Of a stretch of DNA of 64,000 nucleotides, positions 18,281 to 27,831 are shown in pieces (the stretch's first letter is position 1; the number at the start of each line of letters is the position of its first letter). The notes below the pieces were generated by a model, which made no database searches, was not told where the DNA came from, and worked only from the letters and a program-made list of their open reading frames with translations. This DNA is from Pseudomonas sp. AL03. Its GTDB lineage: Bacteria > Pseudomonadota > Gammaproteobacteria > Pseudomonadales > Pseudomonadaceae. The DNA lies in assembly GCF_029960815.1 (NCBI RefSeq), contig NZ_JASBRE010000001.1, positions 310,001-374,000 on the forward strand, given 5' to 3'. The translations under genes and the position numbers were made by a program.

Positions 18281-18370
18281 CCGTTTGTCGACACTGTAAT
18301 TTCTGACAGTAGCCACGCTTGTCCACGAACGGTTAGATGACCGCTCGTAAACAGGGACGCCACCGGCATG
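18281..18370 (+). repeat. Direct repeat A2: upstream region of the second RHS gene
   Basis: Near-identical copy of 15391-15480. It begins right after the algA-end remnant and runs into the second RHS start, which confirms that the duplicated unit is control region, RHS gene, terminator and algA end. Confidence 0.85.
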
Positions 18371-21243
18371 CAGGCCTTGACGATGGGAATGCACCACAAA
18401 ACACCCGGATTGTCCGTTGTCGACCCGCGTGGACTGCCGATCCGTTCGGTTGATTATTGGCGCGAGGTCGAAGGCGTTGCTACTCAGGCACGCATCAACC
18501 GCACCTTTTACGATGCTGCAGGACGTGCGGTTGAACAGTGGGATCCACGGCTTTGGGCGCTGAAACAAGAAGAACCGCTGACGCCCGCCAACCTCACGAC
18601 GGGGTTTTCGCTGTCAGGTAACGCGCTGTTCACTGACAGTGTTGATGCCGGCTGGCAACTCAACCTGCCAGGTCTGGGGAATGAGGTTTTGCTGGGATGG
18701 GACAGCCGAGGTGCGCACCGTAAAGTCGAGTACGACGATCTGCTTCGTCCCGTTTCGGTGTTCGAGCAGGGCGGGGCGGAGCCAAGCCGTTGTGTTGAAC
18801 GCATGGCCTATGGAGGTCCCGATCATGGCGAGCGGAATCAATGTGGCCAGTTGATCCGCCATGACGACCCCGCAGGGACGGTGCTGTTCGAGGCCTTTTC
18901 AATCACCGGCCAATGCGTGAAGCAAGTCCGTCACTTCACCCTGGACCCTGTTACACCTGACTGGCCGGCGTTGGAAGCCGATCGTCAGCGCCTGCTTGAG
19001 CCGGGGGAGGGCGCCGCTTCGACGTGGCATTTCGGTCCGTTGAATGACGTACTGGAACAGATCGATGCCAAGGACAACCGCCAGGCCTTCAGCCTGACCC
19101 TTGACGGTCGCTTGCGTGAGACGCGTCTGCAACTTCAGGGACTGACCACGTGGCAAACGCTGGTCAGCGATATCCAGTACAACACCGAGGGGAAAGTGAC
19201 GCACGAAACTGCCGGCAACGCTGTAGACACAACCCTGCTTTACCGCGCTGAAGACGGCGTGTTGATGGAGCGTCAGGCGCAGGCCGCGGGTGCTCGGATG
19301 TTGCAGCATCTGATCTACGACTATGACCGGACGGGCAATGTCCTGAGCATCGAGGACAAGGCGCTGCCGGTGCGTTACTTCGCCAATCAGCGTATCGATC
19401 CGTCAGTCGCTTTATCTACGACAGCCTTTACCAATTGATCGAGGCTTTTGGTTGGGAGGCGGGGACTGCGAATCAGGGACCTGCATCGGTGGGACGGGTC
19501 GACCCGGCAGCGGTCAGCAACTACCACCAGGTCTACAGCTATGACGAGGGCGGCAATCTGCTGAAACTGACGCACGTCGGCGCACAAAGCCCGGGGCGTG
19601 AACTGAAAGCCGCCCGATACAGCAATCGCTGTCTGCCCTGGCGCAACGGTGTGCCACCCACCGAAGAAGAAATCGCCACTGCGTTCGACGCCAAGGGCAA
19701 TTTGCTGGAGCTGGATCAGGGACGACCTTTGACGTGGAATCTGCGTAACCAGTTGCAATCGGTCAGCCCGGTGGAGCGCGCCTCCGGTCTCAATGACCGG
19801 GAGTTCTATGTCTACGATGGCGGTGGTCAGCGCGTGCGCAAGATTCGCTCGTTACAGACCAATGCCCGAACCGTGGTGGCTGAAGCGCGTTACCTGCCGG
19901 GACTGGAAATTCGCACCGACAGTAGCACCGGGAAGGTGCTACAGGTCATCACCGCGCAGGCCGGGCTCAATAGTGTTCGGGTGCTGCATTGGGAAACCGA
20001 TCCGCCGTCCGGCGTGACCAACGATCAGTACCGCTACAGCCTGGTTGATCATCTGAACTCCTGCACGCTGGAGCTTGCGGATGCCGCGCGAATCATCAGT
20101 CGGGAAATCTATTACCCGTTTGGCGCAACGGCCTGGTTTGCCGGGGATGATGTGATTGAGGTCAGTTATAAAGTCATTCGTTACTCGGGCAAGGAACGAG
20201 ATGCCACAGGGCTTTATTACTACGGCCTGCGTTATTACGCGCCTTGGTTGCAGCGCTGGCTTAATCCCGATCCCAAGGGGTTCATCGATGGGCCGAATCT
20301 GTATCAGATGGTCGTTAACTCACCCATGACGTATGTCGATAGCGACGGTGGGGGGAGGACCGTGGCTTCGGAGCTGAGCGAGAGCCTGGACAAGCAACAA
20401 GCCTTGGTCTCATCGGTTGGAGGAGCCGTTTCTGATCTCAAAAATTCAATGCTTAACCACACCTATGCGCAGCATCGGTTCAAAGCGTTGGGCAGGCGAG
20501 TCGCTACCCAGCTTGTTAGCAGTGCTTTCAGTACTGCCAGTGAGGCAGCGGGAGCGGCGGGGGGCGGTGCCTTGGGTGGGTTGATAGGTCCGGGGGGCGC
20601 AACGCTAGGGGCAAAGGTCGGGGCGAAAGTCGGCTCCAAGGCAGCAGATGCTTTGATTTCCAAGGTGGTGGACACCTATCAACTGGATCGTCCGATCAAC
20701 TTCAAGGGTAACGAAATGAACCCTAAAACATTCATTGAGCGTGTTGAACCCAAAAAGAAACTCAGTCTTGCGACGGCAAAACTTGAACTGTCAGCGATTG
20801 ACCCACGGACACGTGAAGGGCGAAAGCAATTGGGGAAAAAAGTCATCACTGCGGTGGTAGATAAGGCTGTCAAAAAGGTCGCCAGCAAGCTGGGGCCGGA
20901 AGCGCCGGGTCTGATCAAGACAGGTCGGGAGTTTTACCAGGCATCGCAAGGACTGAACGCGACATCACTTAGCGAGGCTTACGACGAGACGCCAGCAGTG
21001 ATCGATATGCTGGAGTTCAGGATGCAGGCAATCAAAACTGAATTCGCCGTTTCCGGTAGTGCAGATTCAGAAACCTTCGAGCGTATCGCCGAGCTCTCGA
21101 CGCAGACGCAGCAGGTGGTTCAGACGTTGAATCGAAACCAGAATTTCATTGAACTTGTCGCACCCAAGCCTTACGCCGGACGACGACAATCACTGAATGG
21201 AATGTCCAGGTCAGCCCCTGCTCGGCAAATGTCGCACGGCTGA
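18368..21243 (+). pseudogene. TccC-like RHS protein, second copy, split by a frameshift
   Basis: The core is nearly the same as the first copy, but the reading frame breaks. The first part runs 18368-19438 (356 codons) and the second continues in the next frame to 21243. Comparison with copy one shows GATCCGATCAGT there and GATCCGTCAGT here, so one base is missing near 19402. Restored, the protein would be about 958 residues. The core ends with DPKGFIDGPNLYQMVVNSPM and VDSDG, then a tip of about 297 residues unlike that of copy one: a glycine/alanine-rich stretch (GGGALGGLIGPGGATLGAK), then a lysine-rich helical region. No enzyme motif was recognised. A sequencing error, or regulated frameshifting, cannot be excluded. 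Confidence 0.8.
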
Positions 21244-21249
21244 CACGAA

Positions 21250-21311
21250 AAAAAGCCCCCACCCACCCCGCTGCGGATAGGGAAAACGCAGCGAGTTGGA
21301 CGGGGGCTTCT
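21250..21311. terminator. Bidirectional terminator of the alginate operon and second RHS gene
   Basis: A hairpin with GCCCCCACCCA and TTGGACGGGGGC arms. On the minus strand it is followed by a run of eight T, a strong intrinsic terminator for the alginate operon after algA. On the plus strand it ends the second RHS gene, with a weak T tract. Confidence 0.85.
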
Positions 21312-21326
21312 TGTGTTACAGGTCAA

Positions 21327-22778
21327 TCACTGCGCGATGGTTTTCACCGATACGCCGCGGTCGATTGGGGTAGAGCGACCGTAGATATCTTCAAACCGCT
21401 CGATATCGTCTTCGCCCAGGTAGCTGCCCGATTGCACTTCGATGATTTCGAGTGGAATCTTGCCCGGGTTGCGCAGACGGTGGACCGAGGCGATCGGGAT
21501 GTAGGTCGACTGGTTTTCCGTCAGCAGGAACACGTTTTCGTCGCAGGTCACTTCAGCCGTGCCGCTGACCACGATCCAGTGTTCGGCGCGGTGGTGGTGC
21601 ATCTGCAGTGACAGGCACGCGCCCGGTTTGACCGAGATGCGCTTGACCTGGAAGCGGCCGCCCATGTCCACCGAGTCGTAGGAGCCCCACGGACGGTAGA
21701 CTTCGCAGTGGGTCTGGGTTTCGCTGCGGCCTTGTCCGTTGAGGGTGTTGACCATCTGTTTCACGCCTTGGACCTTGTCCTTGTGGGCGATCATCATGGC
21801 GTCCTTGGTTTCGACGACCACGATGTTTTCCAGGCCGATCACCGCCACCAGTTTGCCGTTGCCATGGATCATGCAGTTTTTGCTGTCCTGGATGACCACG
21901 TCGCCTTTGGTGACGTTGCCGTTGGCGTCTTTTTCATTCACTTCCCACAACGACGACCAGCAGCCGACATCGCTCCAGCCCGCAGTCAGCGGTACGACGC
22001 AGGCGCGCTGGGTTTTTTCCATCACCGAGTAGTCGATGGAATTGTCCGGGCAGCAAGCGAAGGTGGCGGCGTCGAAGTCGACGGTGTCGGCATCCTGTTT
22101 GCTGCGCTCAAGGGTCAGGAGGCAGGTGTCGTAGATGTCCGGATCATGCTTTTTCAACTCTTCGAGGAAACGGCTGGCGCGGAACAGGAACATTCCGCTG
22201 TTCCAGAAGTAACCGCCGGACTCGACGAATTCGGTGGCGCGCTTCACGTCCGGTTTTTCGACGAAATGCGAGACGCGGCTGACGCCTTCCGGCAGCAGCG
22301 AATCATTGGTCGACTTGATGTAGCCATAGCCGGTTTCCGGTTTGGTGGCCGGTACGCCAAACAGCACCATTTCGCCGTTTTCTGCGGCGACGGTGGCCAG
22401 GGCCAGCGCGCGTTGCAAGGCTTTCTGGTCATCCAACACGTGGTCGGCCGGCAGCACCAGCATCAACTCGTCGCGACCTTCGTTGACCAGCATCATCGCT
22501 GTCAGCGCCACTGCCGGTGCGGTGTTACGGCCGAAGGGTTCCATCAGGATGCGCTGGGTGTCCAGTTTACGGGCGGCCAGTTGTTCGTTGACGATGAAGC
22601 GGTGGTCCTTGTTGCAGACCACGATCGGGGTGTCCATGCCTTCGAACACCAGGCGTTCCAGGGTTTGCTGGAACAGCGTGTGTTCGCCGGTCAGGGCGAG
22701 AAATTGCTTGGGGAATTGCTTACGCGAAAGCGGCCAAAGACGTGAGCCACTACCACCTGACAAGATCACCGGAATCAT
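21327..22778 (-). CDS. algA: Mannose-1-phosphate guanylyltransferase / mannose-6-phosphate isomerase
   Basis: A 483-residue bifunctional type II enzyme. It makes mannose 6-phosphate from fructose 6-phosphate and GDP-mannose from mannose 1-phosphate, the steps on either side of the phosphomannomutase, feeding alginate. The N-terminal pyrophosphorylase domain has GGSGSRLWPLSRKQFPKQ, and FVEKPD marks the sugar-phosphate site. The C-terminal cupin isomerase domain has the metal site QMHHHRAEHW. Last gene of the alginate operon, separated from algF by 259 bases carrying a long inverted repeat. Its stop lies just before the shared terminator. Confidence 0.97.
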   Translation of the reverse strand: MIPVILSGGSGSRLWPLSRKQFPKQFLALTGEHTLFQQTLERLVFEGMDTPIVVCNKDHRFIVNEQLAARKLDTQRILMEPFGRNTAPAVALTAMMLVNEGRDELMLVLPADHVLDDQKALQRALALATVAAENGEMVLFGVPATKPETGYGYIKSTNDSLLPEGVSRVSHFVEKPDVKRATEFVESGGYFWNSGMFLFRASRFLEELKKHDPDIYDTCLLTLERSKQDADTVDFDAATFACCPDNSIDYSVMEKTQRACVVPLTAGWSDVGCWSSLWEVNEKDANGNVTKGDVVIQDSKNCMIHGNGKLVAVIGLENIVVVETKDAMMIAHKDKVQGVKQMVNTLNGQGRSETQTHCEVYRPWGSYDSVDMGGRFQVKRISVKPGACLSLQMHHHRAEHWIVVSGTAEVTCDENVFLLTENQSTYIPIASVHRLRNPGKIPLEIIEVQSGSYLGEDDIERFEDIYGRSTPIDRGVSVKTIAQ

Positions 22779-22872
22779 GTTGTTACTCCTTGAAAATCGT
22801 ATGGGTCAGAGCTACTGCGTTCTGTCGTTTCACTCTTGTTCTTATTCCGTTGCCAGGTCGTTTCACCGATCT

Positions 22873-23013
22873 CTGTAGCAGCTGCCGAGCCTGCGAGGCT
22901 GCGTTCGAGCGCGAAGCGGTCGTAAATCAGGCAACCGGGTCTTTCTGAAAGACCATATTTGCCGGTTTTACGACTGCTGCGCAGCCGGACGCAGGCTTCG
23001 CCAGCTGCTACAG
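22873..23013. repeat. Long nested inverted repeat (REP-like) between algF and algA
   Basis: Outer arms CTGTAGCAGCTGCCGAGCC and CAGCTGCTACAG enclose inner arms GTCGTAAA and TTTTACGAC and a small TCTTTCTGAAAGA hairpin. Such 140-base palindromic units recur in fluorescens-group genomes. It lies inside the operon transcript and could affect mRNA decay or algA output. Confidence 0.75.
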
Positions 23014-23037
23014 GGGATCACCGTCCTGACGAATTCA

Positions 23038-23703
23038 TTAGCGCGTCGAAACCGGGCGTTTTACCCAGACTGGTGCCAGGCTGCTGCCGGTGCCGGTGAC
23101 GTACAGCACGGCGGCTTCACCGCGTTCCAGGGCAACCGGTTTCACGTCGCCGACTTTCTTGTCGCCATCGTAAAGCGCCAGGCTGACTTTCACCGGGTTG
23201 ATTTCACGCTCGCCACGGCCCTTGGCGGCCACGGTCGGGACCACTTCGGTCTTGCCGTCAGCGGTTTTCAGGGTCAGGGCCTTGTCGCTGAGGTTTTGCA
23301 CGCGAACCAGGGATTTCTGTTTGTTTTTGAACGGCGGCTCTTCGATTAGTTGAGGCGCGCCGCTGGCGTTGTTGACCAGGGTGTAATAGTGATCACCGGC
23401 CAGTTTCACCGGCAGGGTCTGGCTGCCGACCTTGGCGCTGTAATCGCCGCCCGGCATGAAGCTGAAGTCACTGCTGGACAGCGGCGCGACTTCGCTCAGG
23501 TTGGTAGTACCGACGGTGGCGCTGACTTCAGCGTTACCGGCGTTGTAGATACGCACGAAGCTTGAGCCTTTCGGTGCGGTCGGGCCGTAGAGTGCGGCGT
23601 CGCCAGCGAAGGCGGACATCGACAGAACGCTCATGCCAGCGACGAGTGCGACTGCTTTCAAGGAGCGAGCGGCGAGACGGCGAGGAGTAGTAGTGAAAGT
23701 CAT
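23038..23703 (-). CDS. algF: Alginate O-acetyltransferase accessory protein AlgF
   Basis: A 221-residue periplasmic protein needed for acetylating alginate along with AlgI, AlgJ and AlgX. A signal peptide covers residues 1 to about 33 (SMSAFA before GDAALYG). The remainder is strand-rich, with conserved GSSFVRIYNAG and LPVKLAGDHYYTLV. It carries no catalytic motif; the family is thought to pass acetyl groups or bridge AlgI/AlgJ. It begins 17 bases after algJ. Confidence 0.95.
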   Translation of the reverse strand: MTFTTTPRRLAARSLKAVALVAGMSVLSMSAFAGDAALYGPTAPKGSSFVRIYNAGNAEVSATVGTTNLSEVAPLSSSDFSFMPGGDYSAKVGSQTLPVKLAGDHYYTLVNNASGAPQLIEEPPFKNKQKSLVRVQNLSDKALTLKTADGKTEVVPTVAAKGRGEREINPVKVSLALYDGDKKVGDVKPVALERGEAAVLYVTGTGSSLAPVWVKRPVSTR

Positions 23704-23720
23704 GGAAGTACCTCTCTCTT

Positions 23721-24896
23721 TCAGTTTTGCGCCCGGTCGGGCGTCTCGGATTTAGTGTTTGCGGCTACGTTTTGTTGGCGAACGCCGGCTTCTTTGAGCG
23801 CTGCGACCCACTGCGGGTCGGCGTCACCGATTTCGTTGTTCACAGGCAGATAACGTTCAGGAAACTCCCAGATCAGCACCTGTGGCGGGCTGTTCTTGAA
23901 AGCATCACTTTTCAGGTAGGTGAGCATCGGCAGAATTGGGCCGTGGCCGTCTTCGGCGTAATTGACCACGTCGCTGTTCAGCGCTTGTTTCAGCGCACCG
24001 ACGAAGTTCCAGTTGGGGTTGGCGCTGTAGCTGGTGCCGATCAGGGCCACCGGCACTTCAGTGTTGGCGAACAGGGCGTCATCACCGGCGGGCTGGTCTT
24101 GCGCCGCAACGGTATTGCGCTTCTGCAACGGCTCTGGCTTCGGCATCAGGTTTTCGAAAAGCGGGTCCAGCGGCAGGAACAAGCGCAGGTCGCCCTTGTG
24201 AGTCACCTTCTCCGCAGGTTCAGTGACGAAGTGTTGCGGCTCGCCGCTCAGCGGGTATTTGTCGGTAATGGATTTCGCCAGGGTCTCGGCGGCGATTTGC
24301 GCGCCTTCCGGGGTCCAGTGGGTGTCGGTGCGGAGGAACACTTGCTGACCGTCCAGTTTGCCCTTTAGCAGCGGACCGAACAGGTCGGGAGCGAGTACCT
24401 TGTTGGCCGCCACATGAGCGTGGAAGTCCTCATAAAGGTTGGCGTGGATGCTCGAAGGCTTCACTTCACCCAGGTGTTCCGGGTACAGACGAGTCTTGGC
24501 CGGCACAATCGCCATGACCAGTTTCACGCCTTTCGCTTTCAGTTCCTGGCGCACGCCTTCGACCAGCGCGTAGTTGCCTTGCAGGTTCAGCTCTTCGTTG
24601 ACGATCGGGTGGAATTCCTCATCGCTGTACAACCACTGATCGCGACCGAGCACGACGCCCGGACGACCTTCGTTGAACAGTTTGAAATCCAGCGCAGCCC
24701 AAAGGTTGGTGCCCAGACGCTTGATCGGGAACTCCTCGTCGTAATGCGTCTCCACAGCTTTGCTCCAGCGGCCGTTGAGCACCGTCGTTTCGGCGCTGGT
24801 GTTAAAGCCGAAGAAACTGCGCGTGGACCACGCGCCCAGCACCAGCAGGGTCAGCAGGAACAATGCGATGTAGAGGATGCGTAATGAGCGGGTCAT
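23721..24896 (-). CDS. algJ: Alginate O-acetyltransferase AlgJ
   Basis: A 391-residue SGNH-like acetyltransferase held in the inner membrane by an uncleaved N-terminal helix (residues 7-25) with the catalytic domain in the periplasm. The Asp-His pair is in RTDTHWTPEGA and the nucleophilic serine in GTSYSAN. In Pseudomonas AlgJ is an acetyl carrier in alginate acetylation along with AlgI, AlgF and AlgX. It lies between algI (11-base gap) and algF. Confidence 0.96.
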   Translation of the reverse strand: MTRSLRILYIALFLLTLLVLGAWSTRSFFGFNTSAETTVLNGRWSKAVETHYDEEFPIKRLGTNLWAALDFKLFNEGRPGVVLGRDQWLYSDEEFHPIVNEELNLQGNYALVEGVRQELKAKGVKLVMAIVPAKTRLYPEHLGEVKPSSIHANLYEDFHAHVAANKVLAPDLFGPLLKGKLDGQQVFLRTDTHWTPEGAQIAAETLAKSITDKYPLSGEPQHFVTEPAEKVTHKGDLRLFLPLDPLFENLMPKPEPLQKRNTVAAQDQPAGDDALFANTEVPVALIGTSYSANPNWNFVGALKQALNSDVVNYAEDGHGPILPMLTYLKSDAFKNSPPQVLIWEFPERYLPVNNEIGDADPQWVAALKEAGVRQQNVAANTKSETPDRAQN

Positions 24897-24907
24897 GGTC
24901 AGATCCC

Positions 24908-26473
24908 TCAGAACTGGAAGTAAAGGAACGGCGAGAAGCTTTGCGCCGAGAGTTTGAAAATCGAGGCGATGAACAACACCAGTACCAGCGTGCGCATCAC
25001 GTAACGAGACCAGTCAGCGGTCCAGTAGGCCGGTTGCACGGTCGCTTCAACGCCAACGGTGTAGCCAGGTTCGTGGATGCTGGCCGGGTTGTCGCCCGGT
25101 ACGGCTTTGATCATTCCAGGTGTCGCGGTGGCCGGGCCATCGGCCTCGACGTTCACCACAGGCTTGGTCTTTTCAGGCGGCAGATTGGTGTAGAAGTCAC
25201 GGATGCCGAAGAACGCCAGGGTCATGTAAGCCACCACCAGGGTCGCCACTTGCAGACCGGTGAGGCTGGCCGCGTTGAGTTCCGACAGTGACCATTCGCC
25301 GAAGCTGAACATCGCACCGTACATACGACCGGCGACGTGCAGGTTTTCCGAGCGGAAGATCACCCAGCCCATGACCACGAGCAGGAAGGTCAGCGCCCAG
25401 CGGATCGGGTTGATGCTGCGCGGCGACGTGTTCAGGCCGAGGGCTTTTTCGATTGCCAGCCACATGCCGTGCCAGGCGCCCCAGATGATGTACGTGATGT
25501 TCGCGCCGTGCCACAGACCACCCAGCAACATGGTCAGGAACAGGTTGCGATAGGTCATCAGCGTACCTTTGCGGTTACCGCCCAGCGTGATGTACAGGTA
25601 GTCACGCAACCAGGTGGAAAGGCTGATGTGCCAGCGACGCCAGAACTCGGTGATCGACTGGCTGATGTACGGCTGTTTGAAGTTTTCCATGAAGCGGAAA
25701 CCCATCATCAAGCCCAGACCGATCGCCATGTCGCTGTAACCGGAGAAGTCGAAATACAACTGCGCGGTGTAGGCCAGGGCGCCGAGCCAGGCGTCGCCCG
25801 TGGTCGGGTCCTGCAAGGCGAAACAATGGTCGGCCACCACCGCGAGGGTGTCGGCGATGAAGACCTTCTTGATGAAACCCTGCATGAACCGCGTGGCACC
25901 CTCGGAGAACTTGTCGAGGGTGTGAGTGCGGTTGTTGAACTGGTCGGCGAGGTCGCGGAAACGCAACACGGGACCCGCGATCAGGTGCGGGAAGATCGCC
26001 ACAAACGCTGCGAAGTCGATCAGGTTGCGGGTCGCCGGCGTATCACCACGGTAGACGTCGATGATGTAGCTGATGGACTCGAAGATGTAGAACGAGATCC
26101 CGATCGGCAACAGCACGTGGGTCAGGATGAACGGCGACAAACCGACCGAGGTCATCATCGCGTTGATGCTGTCGACGCCGAAGTTGGCGTACTTGAAGTA
26201 GCCGAGAATGCACAGGTCGACGCCCACGCCCAGGAGCAACCAGCGCTGTGCCGGTTTGGTCCGAACGCCTGCGGCACCGACTTTGAGGCCGATCCAGTAG
26301 TTCCACAACGTGACGGCTGCGAACAGCGCAAGGAAGTCCACACGCCACCAGGCATAGAACACGTAGCTGGCGAGCAGCAGCAGCAGGTTGCGATAGCGTA
26401 TTCCGCTTAAGTAGTACATGCCGAGAAAGATCGGCAAGAACAAAAACAGGAACACGTTGGATGAAAATACCAT
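24908..26473 (-). CDS. algI: Alginate O-acetyltransferase AlgI (MBOAT)
   Basis: A 521-residue polytopic MBOAT protein that moves acetyl groups across the inner membrane for alginate acetylation. It starts MVFSSNVFLFLFLPIFLG as in other AlgI proteins. The ATG at 26473 follows GGAGA; the longer open frame adds eight unlikely residues. The family signature is LWHGANITYIIWGAWHG, with the catalytic histidine, and WRRWHISLSTWLRDYLYI lies just before it. It is separated from algL by 226 bases holding a palindrome pair. Confidence 0.96.
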   Translation of the reverse strand: MVFSSNVFLFLFLPIFLGMYYLSGIRYRNLLLLLASYVFYAWWRVDFLALFAAVTLWNYWIGLKVGAAGVRTKPAQRWLLLGVGVDLCILGYFKYANFGVDSINAMMTSVGLSPFILTHVLLPIGISFYIFESISYIIDVYRGDTPATRNLIDFAAFVAIFPHLIAGPVLRFRDLADQFNNRTHTLDKFSEGATRFMQGFIKKVFIADTLAVVADHCFALQDPTTGDAWLGALAYTAQLYFDFSGYSDMAIGLGLMMGFRFMENFKQPYISQSITEFWRRWHISLSTWLRDYLYITLGGNRKGTLMTYRNLFLTMLLGGLWHGANITYIIWGAWHGMWLAIEKALGLNTSPRSINPIRWALTFLLVVMGWVIFRSENLHVAGRMYGAMFSFGEWSLSELNAASLTGLQVATLVVAYMTLAFFGIRDFYTNLPPEKTKPVVNVEADGPATATPGMIKAVPGDNPASIHEPGYTVGVEATVQPAYWTADWSRYVMRTLVLVLFIASIFKLSAQSFSPFLYFQF

Positions 26474-26524
26474 CCCGGTCTCTCCATGTTTAACCAACAG
26501 TCAAGGGCCAACGGCCCCCCCAAA

Positions 26525-26684
26525 CCCCCCACCGAAATCGGGGGGCATACAACTCAACTCACGTCTTGCACCGACCCTGTGGGAGCGAGCTTGCTCGCGA
26601 TGACTGAGTGTCAGTCGACATCGATGTTGGATGTCAGGCCACCATCGTCGGAGCGCCGCCCGGAGCAAGCTCGCTCCCACAGGG
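26525..26684. repeat. GC hairpin plus REP pair (REPIN) between algL and algI
   Basis: Two inverted REP units, CCTGTGGGAGCGAGCTTGCT at about 26576-26601 and AGCAAGCTCGCTCCCACAGG at about 26664-26683, flank an 60-base centre. Next to them is a small hairpin, CCCCCCACC...GGGGGG, at 26525-26545. These are mobile-type palindromes common in this group, here inside the alginate transcript. Confidence 0.85.
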
Positions 26685-26699
26685 GTATTGCGTTTGGCT

Positions 26700-27824
26700 C
26701 TAGGAGCCTTTTTTGCCTTTTTCACTCGCCGGGTCGTAGACCTTGGTCAAATCCCCACCGAGGCGGAAGGTCTTGAACGGCTGCATTTCGCGCTTTTTCT
26801 CAAGCACATCCGGCGAGCAGGTGTAGAGCGTGCAGAACGGTTCGAGCCAGGCAAATTTCGAGTCGACCTTGAGGTCGGTCATGTCCTGCTCTTTACCGTT
26901 CTTCTTCTCGAATTCTTCCGGGTCTTCGACACCCGCGAGCACTCGATCACCCAGGCGCTTCAATGCGCCGTTGTTTTCCTGACGCAAGTCCACACCGTTC
27001 ACCTGAGCGAAACTGGCGATCATCGCCAGGGGCGGCAGGGCGTAATTGTGATAGGAGAGGGCGCGTTGCTGGCGCTTGAGTTCGTTGGGCAGGAAACCCT
27101 CGGCGTCGATTTGATTGACGCCGACTTTGTATTCCTTCACCGACCAGTCGAACAGGTCGCGGCGGTTGGTGGCGATGGACGTTGCCATCACCGACCAGGC
27201 GGACCAGTACGAGTGGTTGTTGGTTTTTTCCAGCGGCAGGTTGTCCCAGTCGCTGACGACTTGATCAGCCATTTTGCTGAACCAGGCCTCAATCAGTTGC
27301 GCCTCTTGCTGATGGTTCGCCAACGGATGCGAGTCGGAGAATTTCAGGCGGATATAGGACGAGGCCATGCTGCCCAACGCCCATTTGCGCATGGACTTGC
27401 CGGTGTGGTTGAAGTCCTTGGACATCAACGCATCGGCCTTGGCCCAGGCGGTCAACCAATTCAGGGTGCATTCCAGCTGTTCCGGGCGACCATCACGCAT
27501 GTACTGCATTACGCGCTTGCTGGTGCCGCGCTCAATCTTGGTGATGTCGGCAGTGGTATCGCGGAAGGCTTTTTCCGATGCCTCGTTCAGGGTCGAACGG
27601 GCCTTGTCGGAACCTTCGTACTTGCTGCGAAATTGCAGCGAGCCGGTGTACGGCGTCGGCATCGCATCACAGCCTTCGCGCTTGTCGCCGGTTTTGACTT
27701 TTTCAATCGGCGCGAAGTATCCCTGTGGCGGACGCAGTGGCGCGGCGGCCTGGGTGGCCCCGGCGAACATGGCCAGGCTCAACAGGGACGGTGCGATCAA
27801 TCTTTTCAAAGTTCGGGTTTGCAT
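26700..27824 (-). CDS. algL: Periplasmic poly(mannuronate) lyase AlgL
   Basis: A 374-residue PL5 alginate lyase that clears stray polymer from the periplasm. A signal peptide ends near residue 27 ([12 protein letters not shown]). The family motif [11 protein letters not shown], which holds catalytic residues, is present. The ATG at 27824 is preferred since it gives the signal peptide; the longer frame runs back into algX. It begins 7 bases after the algX stop. Confidence 0.96.
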   Translation of the reverse strand: MQTRTLKRLIAPSLLSLAMFAGATQAAAPLRPPQGYFAPIEKVKTGDKREGCDAMPTPYTGSLQFRSKYEGSDKARSTLNEASEKAFRDTTADITKIERGTSKRVMQYMRDGRPEQLECTLNWLTAWAKADALMSKDFNHTGKSMRKWALGSMASSYIRLKFSDSHPLANHQQEAQLIEAWFSKMADQVVSDWDNLPLEKTNNHSYWSAWSVMATSIATNRRDLFDWSVKEYKVGVNQIDAEGFLPNELKRQQRALSYHNYALPPLAMIASFAQVNGVDLRQENNGALKRLGDRVLAGVEDPEEFEKKNGKEQDMTDLKVDSKFAWLEPFCTLYTCSPDVLEKKREMQPFKTFRLGGDLTKVYDPASEKGKKGS

Positions 27825-27831
27825 AATTGCC

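Noticed and set aside
18221..18290. The space after the first RHS gene considered as a site for a small immunity gene.
   Set aside because: No ORF with a ribosome site fits; the stretch is a terminator copy and an algA-end remnant.
21708..22745. A 345-codon plus-strand open frame opposite algA.
   Set aside because: A shadow of algA; it lacks a ribosome site and its composition mirrors the sense codons.
26525..26684. The repeat pair considered as a CRISPR fragment.
   Set aside because: Only two units, in inverted orientation, with a REP consensus and no spacer periodicity.
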